In this document: piece by piece, positions 60,975-64,000 of the stretch | Numbering within the stretch: position 1 is the stretch's first letter | Layout: each line of letters starts with the position of its first letter | From: Sphingomonas sp. UV9 | Lineage (GTDB): Bacteria; Pseudomonadota; Alphaproteobacteria; Sphingomonadales; Sphingomonadaceae | DNA length: 64,000 nucleotides | Direction of reading: 5' to 3' | Assembly: GCF_004101245.1 (NCBI RefSeq) | Contig: NZ_SCIN01000002.1 | Span: 434,001 to 498,000, forward strand | Translations under genes and position numbers: made by a program | Notes under the pieces: generated by a model | The model's input: only the letters and a program-made list of their open reading frames with translations | Told to the model about the DNA's origin: nothing | Databases searched by the model: none

Positions 60975-62270
60975 ATGACGATGGCAAGCGAGAATCCGCG
61001 CGCCAATTTGCAGCCGCTTACGCTGCATATCCCGGAGCCGAAGTTCCGCCCCGGCGACGCGGTGGACTTCGCCGAAGTCGATGTGCCGCCCGCGGGCGAA
61101 GCGCGCCGCCCCGACACCGCGGACAAGGCGTCCGACTTCATCGATCTCGCCTACACGCTGGTCCGCGTGCTCGACGACGACGGCAACGCGGTCGGCCCCT
61201 GGGACCCCAAGCTTTCGCCCGACGTGCTGCGCCGCATGTTGCGCAGCATGGCGCTGCTCCGCGCGTTCGATGAACGCATGTTCCGCGCGCAGCGTCAGGG
61301 CAAGACCAGCTTCTATATGAAGGCGCTCGGCGAGGAGGCGGTCGCGGTCGCCGCGGCCTATGCGCTCGATTACGAGGACATGTGCTTCCCCTCGTACCGC
61401 CAGCAGGGCCTGCTGATCGCGCGGGGCTGGAGCCTCGTCGACATGATGAACCAGATCTATTCGAACACGGCCGACAGGCTTGGCGGCAAGCAGCTGCCGA
61501 TCATGTATTCGGTCAAGGAAGCCGGCTTCTTCTCGATCTCCGGCAACCTCACCACGCAATATCCGCAAGCCGTCGGCTGGGCGATGGCGTCCGCCGCCAA
61601 GGGCGACACGCGGATCGCCGCAACGTGGTGCGGCGAGGGCTCGACCGCGGAGGGCGACTTCCATTCGGCCTGCACCTTTGCGGCGGTCTACCGCGCGCCG
61701 GTGATCTTCAACGTCGTCAACAACCAGTGGGCGATCTCGAGCTTCTCCGGGTTCGCCGGCGCCGAGGCGACGACCTTCGCCGCGCGCGCGGTCGGCTACG
61801 GCATCGCCGGCCTGCGCGTCGATGGTAACGATGCGCTCGCAGTCTACGCCGCGACCGAATGGGCCGCCGAACGCGCGCGGACCAACCAGGGCCCGACGCT
61901 GATCGAGCACTTCACCTACCGCGCGGAAGGCCATTCGACGTCGGACGATCCCGGCCAGTACCGCAGCGAGGGCGAGCCCAATGCCTGGCCGCTCGGCGAC
62001 CCGATCAAGCGCCTCAAGGACCACCTGATCGCGATCGGTGAATGGGACGACGAGCGGCACGCCGCGCAGGACAAGGAGCTCGCCGAGCAGGTCAAGGCCG
62101 CGCAGAAGGAAGCCGAGAAGAACGGCATCCTCGGCCACGGCCTGCACCAGCCGCTCGAGTCGCTGTTCGACGGCGTGTTCGAGGAACTGCCGTGGCATCT
62201 GAAGGAGCAGCGCCAGCAGATGCTCGACGAGGAATCCGCGAGCGGCCGCCCCTGGGACCACAAGGCATGA
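60975..62270 (+). CDS. bkdA1: Branched-chain 2-oxoacid dehydrogenase E1 alpha subunit
   Basis: Thiamine-diphosphate enzyme of the complex that oxidatively decarboxylates 2-oxoacids from Val, Leu and Ile. 431 residues. TPP motif GDTRIAATWCGEGSTAEGDFH...NNQWAIS near residues 210-255, phosphorylation-loop-like YRAEGHSTSDDP, and the long N-terminus typical of BCKDH rather than pyruvate dehydrogenase. ATG at 60975 (or 60981) follows GGAGA. Overlaps the beta gene as ATGA. Confidence 0.92.
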   Translation: MTMASENPRANLQPLTLHIPEPKFRPGDAVDFAEVDVPPAGEARRPDTADKASDFIDLAYTLVRVLDDDGNAVGPWDPKLSPDVLRRMLRSMALLRAFDERMFRAQRQGKTSFYMKALGEEAVAVAAAYALDYEDMCFPSYRQQGLLIARGWSLVDMMNQIYSNTADRLGGKQLPIMYSVKEAGFFSISGNLTTQYPQAVGWAMASAAKGDTRIAATWCGEGSTAEGDFHSACTFAAVYRAPVIFNVVNNQWAISSFSGFAGAEATTFAARAVGYGIAGLRVDGNDALAVYAATEWAAERARTNQGPTLIEHFTYRAEGHSTSDDPGQYRSEGEPNAWPLGDPIKRLKDHLIAIGEWDDERHAAQDKELAEQVKAAQKEAEKNGILGHGLHQPLESLFDGVFEELPWHLKEQRQQMLDEESASGRPWDHKA

Positions 62271-63334
62271 GCGACATGATCGAAGCACCCGGCTCCGAAG
62301 CAGCGGACGGCGGCGAAACCACCCGCATGAACATGATCCAGGCGATCAACTCCGCCATGGACATCATGATGGCCCGCGATCCCGACGTCATCGTCATGGG
62401 CGAGGATGTCGGCTATTTCGGCGGCGTCTTCCGCGCGACCGCCGGGCTCCAGGCGAAACACGGCAAGACCCGCGTGTTCGACACGCCGATCACCGAATGC
62501 GGGATCATCGGCGTCGCGGTCGGGATGGGTGCCTATGGCCTGCGCCCCGTCCCCGAGATCCAGTTCGCGGACTACATCTATCCCGCCCTCGACCAGCTCG
62601 TCTCCGAGGCCGCGCGTCTGCGCTACCGTTCCGCCGGCGAGTTCACCTCGCCGATCACGGTGCGTTCGCCCTTCGGGGGCGGCATCTTCGGCGGCCAGAC
62701 GCACAGCCAGTCGCCGGAGGGGCTGTTCACCCACATGTCGGGCATCAAGACGGTCATCCCGTCGACGCCCTATGACGCCAAGGGCCTGCTGATCGCCGCG
62801 ATCGAGGACAACGACCCGACGCTCTTCTTCGAGCCCAAGCGCATCTACAACGGCCCGTTCGACGGCTATTGGGATCGCCCGTCGCAGAACTGGTCGAAGC
62901 ACCCGGCCGGCGAAGTGCCAACGGGGTACTACAAGATCGAGCTCGGCAAGGCGAAGATCGTCCGCGCCGGTGAGGCGCTCACCATCCTCGCCTACGGCAC
63001 GATGGTGCACGTCTGCACCGCGGTCGTCGCCGAGGCCGGGATCGACGCGGAGATCGTCGACCTGCGCACGCTCGTCCCGCTCGACATCGAGACGATCGAG
63101 GCGTCCGTGAAGAAGACCGGGCGCTGCATGATCGTCCACGAGGCGACCCGCACCAGCGGCTTCGGCGCGGAGCTGTCGGCGATCGTCCAGGAACGCTGTT
63201 TCTACCATCTCGAAGCGCCGATCGAGCGCGTCACCGGGTTCGACACGCCGTACCCGCACAGCCTCGAATGGGCGTATTTCCCGGGGCCGGTCCGCATCGG
63301 CGAGGCCCTGAAAAAGATCATGAAGGACGCATAA
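62267..63334 (+). CDS. bkdA2: Branched-chain 2-oxoacid dehydrogenase E1 beta subunit
   Basis: 355 residues from ATG at 62267, sharing ATGA with the alpha stop. Transketolase-like TPP-binding half: MGEDVGYFGGVFRAT, RVFDTPITECGIIGVAVGMGAYG, EIQFADYIYPALDQL, SPFGGGIFGGQTHSQSPEG, and C-terminal domain VDLRTLVPLDIETI, HEATRTSGFGAEL. Forms the alpha2-beta2 E1 heterotetramer. A 103-nt gap with a family E palindrome leads to the E2 gene. Confidence 0.94.
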   Translation: MSDMIEAPGSEAADGGETTRMNMIQAINSAMDIMMARDPDVIVMGEDVGYFGGVFRATAGLQAKHGKTRVFDTPITECGIIGVAVGMGAYGLRPVPEIQFADYIYPALDQLVSEAARLRYRSAGEFTSPITVRSPFGGGIFGGQTHSQSPEGLFTHMSGIKTVIPSTPYDAKGLLIAAIEDNDPTLFFEPKRIYNGPFDGYWDRPSQNWSKHPAGEVPTGYYKIELGKAKIVRAGEALTILAYGTMVHVCTAVVAEAGIDAEIVDLRTLVPLDIETIEASVKKTGRCMIVHEATRTSGFGAELSAIVQERCFYHLEAPIERVTGFDTPYPHSLEWAYFPGPVRIGEALKKIMKDA

Positions 63335-63352
63335 TGGCGCCTTCACCCACCC

Positions 63353-63428
63353 CCGTTCGCTTCGAGCGCAGTCGAGAAGCCTCCGGTATCCCTCACGCAA
63401 GTTTCTCGACTTCGCTCGAAACGAACGG
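63353..63428. repeat. Palindromic repeat, family E, inside the bkd operon
   Basis: Arms CCGTTCGCTTCGAGCGCAGT and TTCGCTCGAAACGAACGG with inner GTCGAGAA/TTCTCGAC. Only copy of this family in the window. It occupies the spacer between the E1 beta and E2 genes and ends 9 bp before the E2 start. Confidence 0.8.
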
Positions 63429-63437
63429 AATTTTTTG

Positions 63438-64000
63438 ATGGCCCGCTTCACCTTCAAACTGCCCGACATCGGCGAAGGCATCTCCGAGGCCGAGATCGTC
63501 GCCTGGCACGTCGCCATCGGCGACCGCGTCGAGGAGGATTCGCCGATCGCCGACATGATGACCGACAAGGCCACCGTCGAGATGGAATCGCCGGTGACCG
63601 GCGTCGTCGTCGAACTGGCGGGCGAGGTCGGCGACCAGGTGTCGATCGGCGCCGCGCTGGTCGTGATCGAGACCGATGCGGTCGAGGGCGCGGGCGAAGT
63701 GGTGGTGGCTCCATTGACGTCGGCGCAGGCCGAGACGGCCGAGCAGTACGAAGCCGAAAATCCCGGTGTCGAGGAGGTGGCCGACCTCAGGCAGTCCACC
63801 ACCCCGGCGGAGGCCGGGGCCCAATTGGGGGGCGCAGGTAACGAAGCGCAGTCCGATATTACGACCACCTCTCCACTTGGACCCCGGCCTTCGCCGGGGG
63901 GGATTGAGGGGCAGGGCGACGCCTCCAAAACCCACGCGCTAGCCTCCCCCGCAGTCCGCGCTCGCGCGCGTGACCTCGGCATTGATCTCGCCTCGGTAAA
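63438..64000 (+). CDS. bkdB: 2-oxoacid dehydrogenase E2 acyltransferase (5' part, with repeat-encoded insert)
   Basis: 187 complete codons, cut by the window end. N-terminal lipoyl domain (residues 1-80) with lipoylated Lys44 in MTDKATVEM, an Ala/Glu-rich linker, then the start of the E3-binding domain near residue 169 (ASPAVRARARDLGIDL). Residues about 121-155 of the linker are encoded by a complete family B palindromic repeat, giving TTPAEAGAQLGG at its start and SPLGPRPSPGG at its end, with no stop or frameshift. Core subunit of the complex with the E1 genes upstream. Confidence 0.92.
   Translation, partial: MARFTFKLPDIGEGISEAEIVAWHVAIGDRVEEDSPIADMMTDKATVEMESPVTGVVVELAGEVGDQVSIGAALVVIETDAVEGAGEVVVAPLTSAQAETAEQYEAENPGVEEVADLRQSTTPAEAGAQLGGAGNEAQSDITTTSPLGPRPSPGGIEGQGDASKTHALASPAVRARARDLGIDLASV
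63799..63902. repeat. Palindromic repeat, family B, in frame inside bkdB
   Basis: About 104 bp with arms CCACCCCGGCGGAGGCCGGG and CCCCGGCCTTCGCCGGGGGG and the same GTAACGAAGCGCAGTCC-type centre as 52253. It is read through as protein in the inter-domain linker of E2. Confidence 0.9.

Overview
The window is a 64 kb stretch of GC-rich alphaproteobacterial chromosome, most likely from Sphingomonas or a close relative in the Sphingomonadaceae. This rests on the protein families present (CIRCE-controlled groESL, class II plant-type glutamate-cysteine ligase, DUF3297, DUF6894, sphingomonad-type TonB receptors, a LytTR two-component pair) and on the gene style. No rRNA, plasmid, prophage, CRISPR or biosynthetic cluster is visible. 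Almost all genes are ordinary core genes; the unusual content lies in the repeats and in a few small accessory groups.

Layout. 1-7 kb: sppA (3' end outside the window), groES-groEL with a CIRCE operator, a Uma2-family protein, and a membrane-anchored LuxR-type regulator followed by a membrane protein and a MarR-like regulator. 7-14 kb: tRNA-Gly, an ICMT-like methyltransferase, gshA, rsmE, ubiA, pmbA and a cysQ-like phosphatase. 14.4-16 kb: an AT-richer island with two orphan genes. 16-24 kb: an XpaC-like/TelA pair, an MDR oxidoreductase, a predicted HExxH metalloprotease, typA, an L,D-transpeptidase and a small Gly/Tyr-rich exported protein. 24-30 kb: DUF3297, an ABC-F ATPase, a SleB-type hydrolase and a LytS/LytR-type pair. 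30-37 kb: DUF2946-TonB receptor-PepSY (probably metal, perhaps copper, handling) facing a second TonB receptor. 37-49 kb: ligA, a Tat-exported SDR, recN, bamD, manA, a GT4 glycosyltransferase and yajC-secD-secF-Mth938. 49-56 kb: tRNA-Pro, maeB, an endolysin/holin pair, hslVU and a nitroreductase. 56-64 kb: a DEAD-box helicase, a Crp/Fnr regulator, an FAA hydrolase and the branched-chain 2-oxoacid dehydrogenase operon (E1 alpha, E1 beta, E2), cut by the window end.

The most striking feature is a dense set of palindromic repeats. At least five sequence families (called A-E here) occupy most intergenic gaps. One family A copy lies in frame inside ligA and one family B copy lies in frame inside the E2 acyltransferase gene, so both encode extra peptides in conserved enzymes. 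This resembles the behaviour described for Rickettsia palindromic elements. No REP-associated (RAYT) transposase gene is in the window. A second unexplained signal is a 27-nt block (25 identities) placed about 45 nt upstream of both groEL and the holin gene.

Start codons were chosen from family alignment from memory and from visible Shine-Dalgarno sequences. Functions are by recognition of motifs, not by database search.
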